Part shown: in pieces, positions 43,563 through 52,053 of the stretch
How the letters are laid out: every line of letters begins with the position of its first letter
Numbering within the stretch: the stretch's first letter is position 1
NCBI GenBank assembly: GCA_947259295.1
Contig: CAMYMG010000055.1
Span: 1 to 53,108 of the forward strand
Direction of reading: 5' to 3'
Length of the DNA stretch: 53,108 nucleotides
DNA from: an uncultured Rhizobiaceae bacterium
GTDB lineage: Bacteria > Pseudomonadota > Alphaproteobacteria > Rhizobiales > Rhizobiaceae
Notes under the pieces: model-generated
What the model was told of the DNA's origin: nothing
What the model saw: only the letters and a program-made list of their open reading frames with translations
Database searches by the model: none
Position numbers and translations under genes: made by a program

Positions 43563-44649
43563 ACAACGACAATTTTGCCGAGTATATCTGGCTCGACGGG
43601 TCCCGGCCCACGCAGCAGCTTCGCTCGAAGGCCCGCGTGCTTCGCCTGCCCGATGCCCCCACGCTCAAGGACTTTCCCATCTGGGGTTTCGACGGTTCCT
43701 CGACCGGCCAGGCGACCGGCGATGATTCCGACTGCCTGCTTCAGCCGGCATGCGTCGTGAAGGATCCACGGCGCGGGACGGGGAGCTACCTTGTGCTGTG
43801 CGAGGTGCTTGACGCCGCCGGCGAGCCGCATTCGTCCAACCAGCGTGCCGAACTGCGCCGCCTGCTCGCCGTCGCTGGTCCGGCCGCGGATCCATGGGCG
43901 GGTTTCGAGCAGGAATACACGATCTACCGGGAAGAGCGGCCGCTCGGCTTTCCGTCGCACGGCTACCCTGCGCCGCAGGGCCCCTATTATTGCGGGGTGG
44001 GTGCGGACGTCGCCTTCGGTCGCGAACTGGCCGATGCGCATGCCGCGGCCTGTGTCGCCGCCGGCCTCGCGATCTACGGCATAAACGCCGAGTTCATGCC
44101 CGGCCAGTGGGAATTCCAGATCGGCGCGCGGGGCAATGCGGATGAGGCTGTCGATGCGCTGACGATGGCGGACCATCTCTGGCTGGCGCGCTTCCTGCTG
44201 CAACGCGAAGGCGAGCGCCTGGGATATAGCGTCTCTTTCGCCAACAAGCCGGTCCCCGGCGACTGGAATGGCGCCGGGATGCACACCAACTTCTCGACCG
44301 CCGCGACGCGGGGCGGCAGACGGGAAGCGCCGCGATCGAGGCTGCGATCGAGACGCTTTCGCGTCGTCACGACAGGCATATTCCAGACTATGGCGACGGG
44401 CTGGCCGCGCGGCTCACCGGACACCACGAGACCTGCAGCATCGACATGTTCCGTTCGGGCATTGCCGACCGCGGCGCCTCGATCCGCATCCCCCAATCGG
44501 TGGCCATCAAGGGCTACGGCTATCTGGAAGACCGCCGTCCCGGCGCCAACGCGGATCCCTACCGCGTCGCCTCCCGGCTTTTCGAGACGGTCTGCATCCC
44601 GGCCGATAGCGAAGTGTCGTCGCAGCCAGCGGTGCAGGCAGCCGAATAG
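43559..44649 (+). pseudogene. glnII: Glutamine synthetase II (glnII), interrupted by a frameshift
   Basis: ATP-dependent glutamine synthesis from glutamate and ammonium, eukaryotic-type family. The first 250 codons match well: YIWLDGSRPTQQLRSK, WGFDGSSTGQATG, GFEQEYTIY, GYPAPQGPYYCGVG, AEFMPGQWEFQIG and NGAGMHTNFST. After about 44310 the original frame becomes Arg/Ser/Pro-rich nonsense, while the correct continuation (LTGHHETCSIDMF, GIADRGASIRIPQS, GYLEDRRPGANADPY) lies in another frame to the stop at 44649. One extra G in the GGGG run at 44310-44313 explains it. The repaired protein is about 363 residues, normal for GSII. Being in a homopolymer, this may be a sequencing artefact. Confidence 0.85.
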
Positions 44650-44688
44650 GTCTGGATCCCGGCGCCGGCAAGGCAATTGAGCCGGCGG

Positions 44689-44717
44689 AACCCGTCGCCG
44701 CACTAAGGCGACGGGTT
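44689..44717 (+). terminator. Strong hairpin after glnII
   Basis: AACCCGTCGCC (44689-44699) pairs perfectly over 11 bases with GGCGACGGGTT (44707-44717) across a 7-base loop. It lies 40 bases after the glnII stop. The T-tail is short, so termination may be partial. Confidence 0.6.
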
Positions 44718-44840
44718 CGGCCGGGTTCGGCGCGTCATGCCAGACAACTGGACCGGATTTGGCTTCTACGGGTTGTGAGGCGTCGATGTCGGATCGATCG
44801 CACCTGCTTCGTCTTTCAGTAATTGAGAGGAGCAACGACG

Positions 44841-45269
44841 ATGTCTGAAATGGAAGTCTTGGCCGTCATTCGGGCCCAGGAAGACGCAAATGCCGAGGGA
44901 GACGCCCTCGCCGTCGTCGATGCCATGCACGCGGATGTCGTGCTCTTCGATCTGCCGCCGCCACTTGCATATCGGGGCGAACAGGCACGCGACATCGAAG
45001 GGTTGAAAGCCTGGTTTGCAACCTGGCGCAACGGCGTCACCGTTCACATGGCCGACCCGCAGTTCATGATCGACGGCGATCTTGCCGTGGCCTTCGGGCT
45101 GTCGCGCATGATCGGCATGAAGACCGACGGCACCGAGGTCGACTCCTGGAGCCGCCGAACCATCGTGCTCAGGCGCATTGCCGGTTCCTGGAAAATTGTG
45201 CACGAACACGCCAGTTTCCCGATGGCAATGGACGGAAGCGGGCGCGCGGTGACGGACCTGTTGCCGTAG
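44841..45269 (+). CDS. SnoaL-like/DUF4440 nuclear-transport-factor-2-fold protein
   Basis: A 142-residue protein of the NTF2/ketosteroid-isomerase-like fold: N-terminal helix EVLAVIRAQEDANAEGD, AMHADVVLFDLPPPL, strands FMIDGDLAVAFGLSRM and a final SWKIVHEHASFP with the HEH pattern common in this family. Such proteins bind or isomerise small hydrophobic compounds, or are ligand sinks; no specific reaction can be assigned. Start at 44841 follows GAGAGGAG; an in-frame ATG at 44823 is less well placed. Unrelated neighbours on both sides. Confidence 0.8.
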   Translation: MSEMEVLAVIRAQEDANAEGDALAVVDAMHADVVLFDLPPPLAYRGEQARDIEGLKAWFATWRNGVTVHMADPQFMIDGDLAVAFGLSRMIGMKTDGTEVDSWSRRTIVLRRIAGSWKIVHEHASFPMAMDGSGRAVTDLLP

Positions 45270-45331
45270 GTCCAGAACGACACGTTCTTCGAGAAGATCC
45301 GGAAGACCAGAACTGCAATTACCAGATGACG

Positions 45332-45368
45332 GACTGGTGATCCCGGCAGGAATCGAACCTGCGACCTA
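45332..45368 (-). repeat. Left att-like copy of tRNA-Arg 3' end (37-bp direct repeat)
   Basis: Exact copy of bases 50374-50410, covering the CCA end, the 3' acceptor strand, the T arm and part of the variable region of the tRNA-Arg gene. Beyond 45368 no D arm or anticodon arm can be formed, so this is a partial tRNA copy, as left by integration of an element into a tRNA gene. It marks one end of a 5.0-kb segment. Confidence 0.8.
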
Positions 45369-45584
45369 TGACGCCGGACTCCCTCGCCATCGGCAGTGTG
45401 ATGGCCATAAGGCAAAGCATCAGTTGCGGAGTCAATTCGCGGCCATTATTGGACCCGGACGGTCTAACCTAAGCAGATCGAGATCAGCTTCGTGCCAGTC
45501 ACCGATTTCTTTGCCGCAGCCACACTTCAACCATCGGCGTGACGTTGTAAACTCGCTTCGAAGATCAAGGTTCTCAGGAAGAAG

Positions 45585-45746
45585 ATGATCAGCAACAGCT
45601 TTGCTGCAAGTGTGCCGCCGGGCATACCGGTGCCGCTGCCTCCGGGGGTCCCGACCAGTTCGGCTGTGTCGGAGGGCTCGGCAAGACTGATTGTGTCCGG
45701 CGTCTCCTCACTCTGCTTCACTCGCCTGCATAGGCATTGGCCATGA
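45585..45746 (+). CDS. Possible small ORF coupled to the next gene
   Basis: 53 codons (MISNSFAASVPPGIPVPLPP then a Ser-rich part) with CAGGAAGAAG directly upstream, and a TGA overlapping the next ATG (ATGA). The ribosome binding site and coupling are suggestive; composition is Pro/Ser-rich and no family is recognised, so it may be only a leader. Confidence 0.35.
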   Translation: MISNSFAASVPPGIPVPLPPGVPTSSAVSEGSARLIVSGVSSLCFTRLHRHWP

Positions 45747-46174
45747 ACCTGATTGTGCTGGTCGGGCTCATCGTCGGCAGTCTCGTTTTGATCGATGTCT
45801 TGCTGCGTTATGCCGGCAATCGGGCCGGTGGGCAACTGGCGTCCGAGGCTGATGCGATCGAGCAGTTGCGCCGGGAATATCCCGAGATCGAAACTTCCGA
45901 ACTCGCCCATGTGCACCTGACGGCGGACCGGCGCGCTGCCTTCATCTCGGTCGCCTCGGGGGAGACCGGCTTCGTGTGCGGTTTCGGCGACCGCTTCATC
46001 GTCCGCCGCCTGCGTCCAGCCGACATCGCGGAACTGCTGCAGGAGAGCGAGAAGGCGTTGAAGATCCGTTTCAAGGAAGTCGCGCTGCGCCCGATGCGCT
46101 TCGAGTTCGCCGATACAGCGGCTCGCGAGTTTGTCGTGCAGTCACTCAGCACCGCCAGCCCGCAGCTGAAGTAG
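45743..46174 (+). CDS. Conserved-looking hypothetical protein with N-terminal membrane helix
   Basis: 143 residues from ATG 45743. A single hydrophobic helix (LIVLVGLIVGSLVLIDVLL, residues 3-21) is followed by a soluble domain of alternating strands and helices (LAHVHLTADRRAAFISVASG, GFVCGFGDRFIVRRL, IRFKEVALRPMRFEFAD). This would anchor a small cytoplasmic domain to the inner membrane. I do not recognise the family. A TTG six bases upstream is an alternative start. It is followed after 119 bases by the sterol-desaturase-like gene. Confidence 0.65.
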   Translation: MNLIVLVGLIVGSLVLIDVLLRYAGNRAGGQLASEADAIEQLRREYPEIETSELAHVHLTADRRAAFISVASGETGFVCGFGDRFIVRRLRPADIAELLQESEKALKIRFKEVALRPMRFEFADTAAREFVVQSLSTASPQLK

Positions 46175-46293
46175 GGCATACCATTTGCTCTTGACGCCGA
46201 TGTCATGGACGTTTCACCGTAGAAGCCGTGGCTTTCGTCCGCGTTTTCGATCTGGCATAGTGAATGCCTCGTTAACGCAGCGCGGAGTTGGGT

Positions 46294-47274
46294 GTGGAAA
46301 ATCTGGCGGAGGTCCGGTTGCCCAATACGGGCCAACTGGCAATTCGCCTCTACATCGTCGGCATCCTGATCGAACTCGGCCTCGTCTGGCTGGGCAAGGC
46401 GAAGGGGCAGTACGAGCGCCGGGATGCGATGACGAGCCTGCTCATGGGCGTCGGCAACTTTGCCACCGGCATCATCTACGCGGTGGTGTTGATCGCCATG
46501 ATGCAGTGGGCCTACAGCTACCGGATATTCGATCCGGGCATCACCTGGTGGTCGGTGATCCTGTGCTTCGTGCTGGACGACTTCCGCCGCTACATCTACC
46601 ATGCCGGACTGCACCGCATCCGCTGGTGGTGGGCCGATCACGTCAACCATCATTCCAGCCAGCACTTCAATTTCACGACGGCCTTGCGCCAGCCCTGGAC
46701 GACGATCTTCACCGGGTCGTTCCTGCTCTATTTGCCGCTGGCGTGGCTGGGTTTTCACCCGCTGCTGATCCTCTTCGTCGGCGGCATCAATCTTCTCTAT
46801 CAGTTCTTTCTCCACACCGAGACCGTCGGCAAGCTGTGGAAGCCGATAGAACTCGTCATGAACACACCGTCGCACCACCGCGTGCATCATTCCAACAATC
46901 CGCGCTATCTCGACGCCAACTACGCCGCGGTCTTCATTGTCTGGGACCGCATGTTCGGCACCTTTGTCGAGGAGCGCGAAGAGGACATGCCGAAATACGG
47001 GCTCGTCCAGAACATCGGGACGTTCAATCTTTTCTACGTCGCCTTCCACGAGTGGATCGCGATCTTCAAAGACATGGCGAGGCCCGGTCTCACCATGCGC
47101 GAGCGGCTGATGTACATGTTCGCGGCGCCGGGATGGAGCCATGACGGCAGCCGCAAGACGTCCTGGGACCTGAAGGCGCAATATGTGCGCAAGCATCCGG
47201 ACGAGGGGGGCATGCCCGGATTGCCGAAGCTGGCTGAAAACAAGGGTTCAGCCGGAACGGTGGAACTGGCTTAG
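46294..47274 (+). CDS. Sterol desaturase/fatty acid hydroxylase superfamily protein
   Basis: Di-iron membrane oxygenase of about 326 residues. The histidine clusters are present in order: YHAGLHR (HxxxH) near residue 105, HVNHHSS (HxxHH) near 120 and SHHRVHHSN near 195, plus several membrane helices. Bacterial members hydroxylate or desaturate sterols, carotenoids, fatty acids or ether lipids. I favour the GTG at 46294, six bases after GGAG; a TTG at 46288 is also in frame but lies against the ribosome binding site. Part of the segment bounded by the tRNA-Arg repeats. Confidence 0.88.
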   Translation: MENLAEVRLPNTGQLAIRLYIVGILIELGLVWLGKAKGQYERRDAMTSLLMGVGNFATGIIYAVVLIAMMQWAYSYRIFDPGITWWSVILCFVLDDFRRYIYHAGLHRIRWWWADHVNHHSSQHFNFTTALRQPWTTIFTGSFLLYLPLAWLGFHPLLILFVGGINLLYQFFLHTETVGKLWKPIELVMNTPSHHRVHHSNNPRYLDANYAAVFIVWDRMFGTFVEEREEDMPKYGLVQNIGTFNLFYVAFHEWIAIFKDMARPGLTMRERLMYMFAAPGWSHDGSRKTSWDLKAQYVRKHPDEGGMPGLPKLAENKGSAGTVELA

Positions 47275-47451
47275 TAGCGGTCACCCGGCAGCTTGGCTGG
47301 CTTGCTGCGCCGTCGGCTTGGCGACGCCGATCCGGCGAACCCGCGCGAAGCTAAGCCCATCGATGGATAGCGGCTTGGCGGCTCACTTGGCCGGGTTCAC
47401 GGTCCTGTAAGGACTCCATGTCAGTATTTGCTCGTCCAGCGGAGACGGCAA

Positions 47452-48342
47452 ATGCAATCCAGTGCAGCATTGAGCATCGGCCTCCCGGCAGCGCTCTGTA
47501 TCATCATGCTGGGGCTCGGGCTCTCGCTCAGGCTTCAGGACTTCATTCGTGTGCTCGCGCGGCCGTGGCCGATAGCAGTCGCCCTCTTCTGCCAGATCAT
47601 TCTGCTGCCGGCCCTTTGCTTCGTGCTCGTCTATTTCTCCAGCCTGCCGCCAGCCATCTGCGTTGGCATGATGCTGCTTGCCGCTAGTCCCGGTGGAACC
47701 TCCGCAACGCTCTATACGCACCTGGCGCGCGGCGACGTCGCACTCAGCATCACCTTCGCGGCGGTCAGTTCGCTGCTGGCGATGGTGACCCTTCCCGTCA
47801 TCGCCAACCTGTCGCTGCTTGCGTTCTACGGTGCAGACGGCACAGTCAGGCTTCAGCTTCATCAGGTCCTCCAGATTTTCTCTATCGCCATCGTGCCCGC
47901 CCTGATCGGCGCCTACATCCATATGCGGTTCCCGGCATTCGCAGAACGACTCGAAAGACCGGTAAAGCTGCTGGCCACCCTCTTTCTTGCGGCGGTTGTG
48001 CTGGTCGCGCTCGTAGGACAGTGGCGATTGCTGCAGGAATGGGGCACCACTGTGGGTGCGCTGGCGCTCGCCTTCAGCCTGATCAGCATTTCGGTTGGTT
48101 ACTGGGTTCCTCGATTGCTCAACATCGAGCGGCGTCAGGCTGTCGCAATGTCGATGTCCATTGGCTTGCACAACGCCGCGCTCGTCATAGCGCTGGCAAT
48201 GAGCGAGCACATGCTGAACAACTCCGAAATGGCGATACCCCCCGCAGCCTATGGCGTGATTTCCTATATTGTCGGCGGCGTCTTCGTGTGGAAGTTGAAT
48301 CGAGGACAGAAGGCGTCGTCCCGAACGGTGACTGTCGGCTGA
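47452..48342 (+). CDS. Bile acid:sodium symporter (BASS) family transporter
   Basis: A 296-residue protein with about nine hydrophobic helices and the two crossover motifs of the family, AASPGGTSATLYTHLARGDVA near residue 75 and IGLHNAALVIALAM near 240. BASS proteins move organic anions with sodium. Start at ATG 47452 follows GGAGAC; a TTG 24 bases upstream is weaker. It is convergent with the AraC-type regulator, and not closely similar to the BASS-like gene at 32 kb. Confidence 0.87.
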   Translation: MQSSAALSIGLPAALCIIMLGLGLSLRLQDFIRVLARPWPIAVALFCQIILLPALCFVLVYFSSLPPAICVGMMLLAASPGGTSATLYTHLARGDVALSITFAAVSSLLAMVTLPVIANLSLLAFYGADGTVRLQLHQVLQIFSIAIVPALIGAYIHMRFPAFAERLERPVKLLATLFLAAVVLVALVGQWRLLQEWGTTVGALALAFSLISISVGYWVPRLLNIERRQAVAMSMSIGLHNAALVIALAMSEHMLNNSEMAIPPAAYGVISYIVGGVFVWKLNRGQKASSRTVTVG

Positions 48343-48368
48343 CTGGGCCAAAGGGCCACTTGGGCTCT

Positions 48369-49313
48369 TTAGGCAATGGCGCGGGCAAATTCCTCTGCTG
48401 CCAAGTCTGGCAACACCTCTATGTTGCGTGCATAGCGGGCCGGCGTCACGCCGACTTCACGGGTAAATGCGACGCTGAATGCACTGGCCGAGCGATAGCC
48501 GACCTGCCGGGCAATCTCGCCCACGCTCGCTTCTCGCCTGCGCAACAGGTCCTTGGCCAGAGCCAGGCGCCAAGTCTGAAAATACTCCATCGGCGCCATT
48601 CCCACAGCGCTCTGGAAGCGCTCATGGAAGCCCGATCGGGACAGGGCGGCCTCCCTCGCCAGTTCAGCGACCGTCCAGCCACGGCCGGGATTCGCGTGCA
48701 TGCTCCTTATTGCAACAGACAGCCGCTCATCAGACAAGCCGCGCACCAGCCCGGGCAAGTCGCCCAGCTCGGCCGCCGAACGCAACGCCTCAATCAGCAG
48801 TACTTCAAGCAAATGCTGCAACACCACTTCGCGCCCCGGCTTGCTGCCCACGGCCTCGTCGCCCAGCAGGTGCATCAGCATGGCAAGGCGGTGCTCGCCC
48901 CGCACCACGACCAGTTCGGGCAACAGCGATGAAAGCAGGGTCGCATCATCGGACTGGAAAATGCAGTAGCCCACCAGCGCCCGCATATCGATCGGACCAT
49001 CGATGCTTCCGACACGATATCCGCCGCCCGGCAGAATGACCGGTTCGAACACCATGTCCCTGTCGGTGCTGGGCACTTCGCTCCACATCATGAAGTCCTG
49101 CGCCGAGGGGATAAGGATGAAGTCACCGGCGTTGACGATGACTTCACCGTTTCCCTGATCCCAGTAGCGCACGCTGCCCTTGAGCACGGCTACATAGTAG
49201 GGATTGGGCGATTGCGTCCGCCGGACGCGCCAGGGGCCCGAGCCGGTGACGCATTTGGAAAACGGCGCGCCAGGCTTCAGCAAGCCAACGATTTGCGCGA
49301 GAGGATCAGCCAT
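48369..49313 (-). CDS. AraC-family transcriptional regulator with N-terminal cupin
   Basis: 314 residues: an N-terminal cupin-like ligand domain (YYVAVLKGSVRYWDQG, VNAGDFILIPSAQDF) and a C-terminal pair of helix-turn-helices (ELAREAALSRSGFHERFQSAVG and VGEIARQVGYRSASAFSVAFTRE followed by VTPARYAR). This is the layout of regulators that control a neighbouring oxidoreductase gene. It is divergent from the SDR gene across 97 bases, which is therefore its likely target. Confidence 0.92.
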   Translation of the reverse strand: MADPLAQIVGLLKPGAPFSKCVTGSGPWRVRRTQSPNPYYVAVLKGSVRYWDQGNGEVIVNAGDFILIPSAQDFMMWSEVPSTDRDMVFEPVILPGGGYRVGSIDGPIDMRALVGYCIFQSDDATLLSSLLPELVVVRGEHRLAMLMHLLGDEAVGSKPGREVVLQHLLEVLLIEALRSAAELGDLPGLVRGLSDERLSVAIRSMHANPGRGWTVAELAREAALSRSGFHERFQSAVGMAPMEYFQTWRLALAKDLLRRREASVGEIARQVGYRSASAFSVAFTREVGVTPARYARNIEVLPDLAAEEFARAIA

Positions 49314-49410
49314 TCTGGACTCATTCGAAATTCTCTTGGACGTATGAAGATAGAACGTCCAGTCGTGCGTGACTACCTCCTGTTGAACCCATCAAGAGAA
49401 GGATCGCACC

Positions 49411-50169
49411 ATGACCGAAAACACACGCATCGCCCTCGTCACCGGGGCCAATCAGGGTATCGGCCGGCAGATCGTCACCGACCTCGCCGCAGCCGGCCTG
49501 ACGGTACTGCTTACCTCGCGCAATCTCGCCAGCGGCAAGGCGGCGGCCCAAGGCATTGACGGCGATGTCCATCCCATCCAGCTCGATGTCACCGACGCGG
49601 CGTCGATCGGCGCGGCAGTCACGCAAGTCGAACAGCAGTTCGGTCGCCTCGATATCCTCGTCAACAATGCCGCCATCTCCCGGGCCAACGGCCCGGCAAG
49701 CGAGACCCTGCAGGACTATATCCGGCGCTCGCGAGCATCATTGATCTCGGTCGATGAAGTCCGCTCCATCTGGGAGACCAATGTTTTTGGCGTCATCGCC
49801 GTCACGCAGGCTTTCCTGCCCCTGCTGCGCAGGTCGAAGGCGGCCCGCGTTGTCAACGTCTCCAGCAACCTCGGCTCCCTCGGTCTCCTGTCCCCGGCCA
49901 ATCCCTATCGGTCGACCTTCAACCCCGGCTATGGCGCCTCCAAGACCGCGCTCAATGCCGTTACCTTGGCCTTTTCCATCGACCTCGAAGCGGAAGGGAT
50001 CAAGGTGAATGCGGTGACCCCGGGATTCACCAGCACTGCGCTGAACAACTACGAAGGCACCGAAACCGTGCAGCAAGGCGCCGCCGAAGCGGTTCGTGTC
50101 GCGCTGCTCGGCAGCGAAGGCCCGACGGGGACCTTTACCGCCTCGATCAATGAAGCTCAGCCCTGGTAG
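49411..50169 (+). CDS. Short-chain dehydrogenase/reductase
   Basis: Classical NAD(P)-dependent SDR, 252 residues. Cofactor loop TGANQGIG at residues 11-18, NNAAIS at about 86-91, catalytic VVNVSS and YGASK (Tyr and Lys separated by three residues) and PGFTST near residue 205. It is longer than usual between the NNA motif and the catalytic serine (an insert around SRASLISVDEV), typical of the plant-carbonyl-reductase-like subgroup. Start after AGAAGGA. A strong terminator follows the stop, so it is transcribed alone, probably under the divergent AraC-type regulator. Confidence 0.92.
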   Translation: MTENTRIALVTGANQGIGRQIVTDLAAAGLTVLLTSRNLASGKAAAQGIDGDVHPIQLDVTDAASIGAAVTQVEQQFGRLDILVNNAAISRANGPASETLQDYIRRSRASLISVDEVRSIWETNVFGVIAVTQAFLPLLRRSKAARVVNVSSNLGSLGLLSPANPYRSTFNPGYGASKTALNAVTLAFSIDLEAEGIKVNAVTPGFTSTALNNYEGTETVQQGAAEAVRVALLGSEGPTGTFTASINEAQPW

Positions 50170-50175
50170 TTGACC

Positions 50176-50205
50176 GAGGTCCGCCCAGAATCCTGGGCGG
50201 ACCTC
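50176..50205 (+). terminator. Terminator hairpin of the SDR gene
   Basis: GAGGTCCGCCCAG (50176-50188) and CTGGGCGGACCTC (50193-50205) form a perfect 13-bp stem with a 4-base loop, six bases after the stop, followed by CCTATCGTTCT. A long T-run is missing. Confidence 0.75.
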
Positions 50206-50373
50206 CCTATCGTTCTCCATTGCTGCCGGAAAAGCTCAAGATGGCAGCTTTCAGGAACATACCACCTATTACAAATGTCCATTTTGGGGTCGGTCGCTGA
50301 CCGGCGGCTTCCGTCAGACCCGGACAGGCAGCAGACGCCCCCGACCTGGCCGCAGCGTCTTCCACTTCCTGTC

Positions 50374-50410
50374 GACTGGTGATCCCGGCAGGAATCGAAC
50401 CTGCGACCTA
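50374..50410 (-). repeat. Right att-like copy of the 37-bp repeat, inside tRNA-Arg
   Basis: Identical to 45332-45368. This copy is part of the intact tRNA gene (its 3' end plus three bases beyond CCA). In the usual layout an element inserted here leaves the tRNA whole at one end and a 3' fragment at the other, as seen. Confidence 0.8.
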
Positions 50411-50453
50411 CAGATTAGGAATCTGCCGCTCTATCCTACTGAGCTACGGGACC
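50377..50453 (-). tRNA. tRNA-Arg (anticodon CCT)
   Basis: 77 bases including an encoded CCA. On the minus strand the acceptor GGTCCCG pairs with CGGGATC (one G-T pair), the D arm contains GCTCAGTAGGATAGAGC, the anticodon stem CAGA/TCTG holds loop TTCCTAA with anticodon CCT, and the T arm is CAGGTTCGATTCCTG. The gene is complete and serves as an integration site for the segment to its left. Confidence 0.95.
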
Positions 50454-50706
50454 AGCCGAAGCGACACATAGCCGTTTCGGGCGACTTCGCCAAGCACGGG
50501 GATGGGCAAAATCGCTGCTTGGGGGCGGCCCGAGGTCACAGGCCGATACCTGCCCCGCTCTCGATCCGGGCTTTGTCCAAGCCCCTCCCAAGCGAGATTG
50601 CCGCCAATCCCCGTTCGGCGCGGCGCGATTTTTGTTTCGCGACCGCAGCGTGGCTCTCCCCGAACTGCCCCAAGCGATGCCCGCTGCCACGCGTCAATTG
50701 CCTAGG

Positions 50707-51870
50707 TCACGCCGCGAGCGCGGTTTCGGCGAGCTTCACCCAGTAGCTCACCCCGTGCGGAATGGCTTCGTCGTTGAAGTCATAGGCCGGGTGGTGGAGG
50801 TTGGCCGTGTCGCCATTGCCGATGAAGATGAACGCGCCGGGCCGCGCTTCCAGCATGTAGGAAAAATCCTCGCCGCCCATCACCGGCGGCATGGACCTGT
50901 GCACCTGCGCGTCGCCGGCAATCGTCGCCGCAACGTCGCTCGCAAAGACGGTTTCCTCGGGGTGGTTGAAGGTGACCGGATAATTCGGCGAATAGGAAAG
51001 CGTGATCGTCGCGCCGCTGGCCTGGCCGATGCCGTCGCAGATCGCCTGCATGCGCTGCCGTGCCAGCGTGGCGATCTCCTGTTTCAGGGTGCGAACTGTG
51101 CCGCCGAGCTCTGCCGTCTCGGGAATAACGTTGTAGGCCTCGCCGCCGTGGAACTTGGTGACCGAGACGACCACGGCCTCGACCGGGTCGGCGCTGCGCG
51201 ACGCGATCGTCTGCAGCGCATTGACGAGCTGGCTGCCGATGACGATCGGGTCGACCGCGGTGTGCGGCATGGCGGCGTGGCCGCCGCGGCCCTTGATGCT
51301 GATCTTGAACTCGGCCGTTGCAGCCATGATCGGACCCGGCTTGGTGGCGAACTGGCCGACCGGCAGGCCTGGCAGATTGTGCATGCCGAACACCTGCCCG
51401 ATGCCGAAGCGCTCCATCATGCCGTCGTTCACCATCGCCTTGCCGCCGGCGCCGCCTTCTTCGGCCGGCTGGAAGATGACCGCCACCGAACCGGCAAAGT
51501 TGCGGGTCTCGGCAAGGTATTTGGCGCCGCCGAGCAGCATGGCCGTATGGCCGTCATGGCCACAGGCATGCATCTTGCCGGAAATGGTGGATGCGTAAGG
51601 CTTGCCGGTGCTTTCGCTGATCGGCAGGGCGTCCATGTCGGCCCGCAGCCCGACCGTGCGGCCGTCGCCGAGGCGGCCCTTGATGATGCCGACAACGCCG
51701 GTCCGGCCGATGCCGGTGACGACGTCGTCGCAGCCGAATTCGCGCAGCTTGTCGGCAACGAATGCCGCGGTCCTGACGACGTCGTAGCCGAGTTCCGGCG
51801 TCTGGTGAATCTGGCGACGCCAGCCTGTCACTTCATCCTGCAACTCGGCGGCGCGGTTCAGAATCGGCAT
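50707..51870 (-). CDS. M20-family amidohydrolase (hippurate hydrolase/N-acyl amino acid hydrolase type)
   Basis: Zinc peptidase-fold amidohydrolase of 387 residues. Metal ligands lie in MHACGHDGHTAMLLG near residue 105, EEGGAGG near 140 and PPVMGGEDFSYML near 350, with a central dimerisation domain (GRGGHAAMPHTAVDP). The family removes acyl groups from N-acyl amino acids such as hippurate or N-acetyl derivatives. Read alone, away from the carboxypeptidase gene across a 183-base gap. Cytoplasmic, as there is no signal peptide. Confidence 0.92.
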   Translation of the reverse strand: MPILNRAAELQDEVTGWRRQIHQTPELGYDVVRTAAFVADKLREFGCDDVVTGIGRTGVVGIIKGRLGDGRTVGLRADMDALPISESTGKPYASTISGKMHACGHDGHTAMLLGGAKYLAETRNFAGSVAVIFQPAEEGGAGGKAMVNDGMMERFGIGQVFGMHNLPGLPVGQFATKPGPIMAATAEFKISIKGRGGHAAMPHTAVDPIVIGSQLVNALQTIASRSADPVEAVVVSVTKFHGGEAYNVIPETAELGGTVRTLKQEIATLARQRMQAICDGIGQASGATITLSYSPNYPVTFNHPEETVFASDVAATIAGDAQVHRSMPPVMGGEDFSYMLEARPGAFIFIGNGDTANLHHPAYDFNDEAIPHGVSYWVKLAETALAA

Positions 51871-52053
51871 TCTTCTTTTCCTGCAAGTTCGAGGGAGGCG
51901 CGGTTGCCCGCGCCCGGGCTTTTTGCCATCTTGGCGTCACATAGGCTAGATAGCACGAGAATGCGACATGAAGCCGCCCGGGCCAGCGGCGGATTTCGCA
52001 TTCCAGAATATCAAACCCGCGCTTGCGGGCAGGACGAACAAGAGGCGGGTACC

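Noticed and set aside
45335..45420. Second tRNA-Arg gene at the left repeat
   Set aside because: Only the 3' part of a tRNA is present; no D arm, anticodon stem or 5' acceptor strand can be folded beyond 45368.
45337..45588. Plus-strand frame beginning MIPAGIEPATY
   Set aside because: The start of this frame is the antisense reading of a tRNA T arm, a common false gene call.
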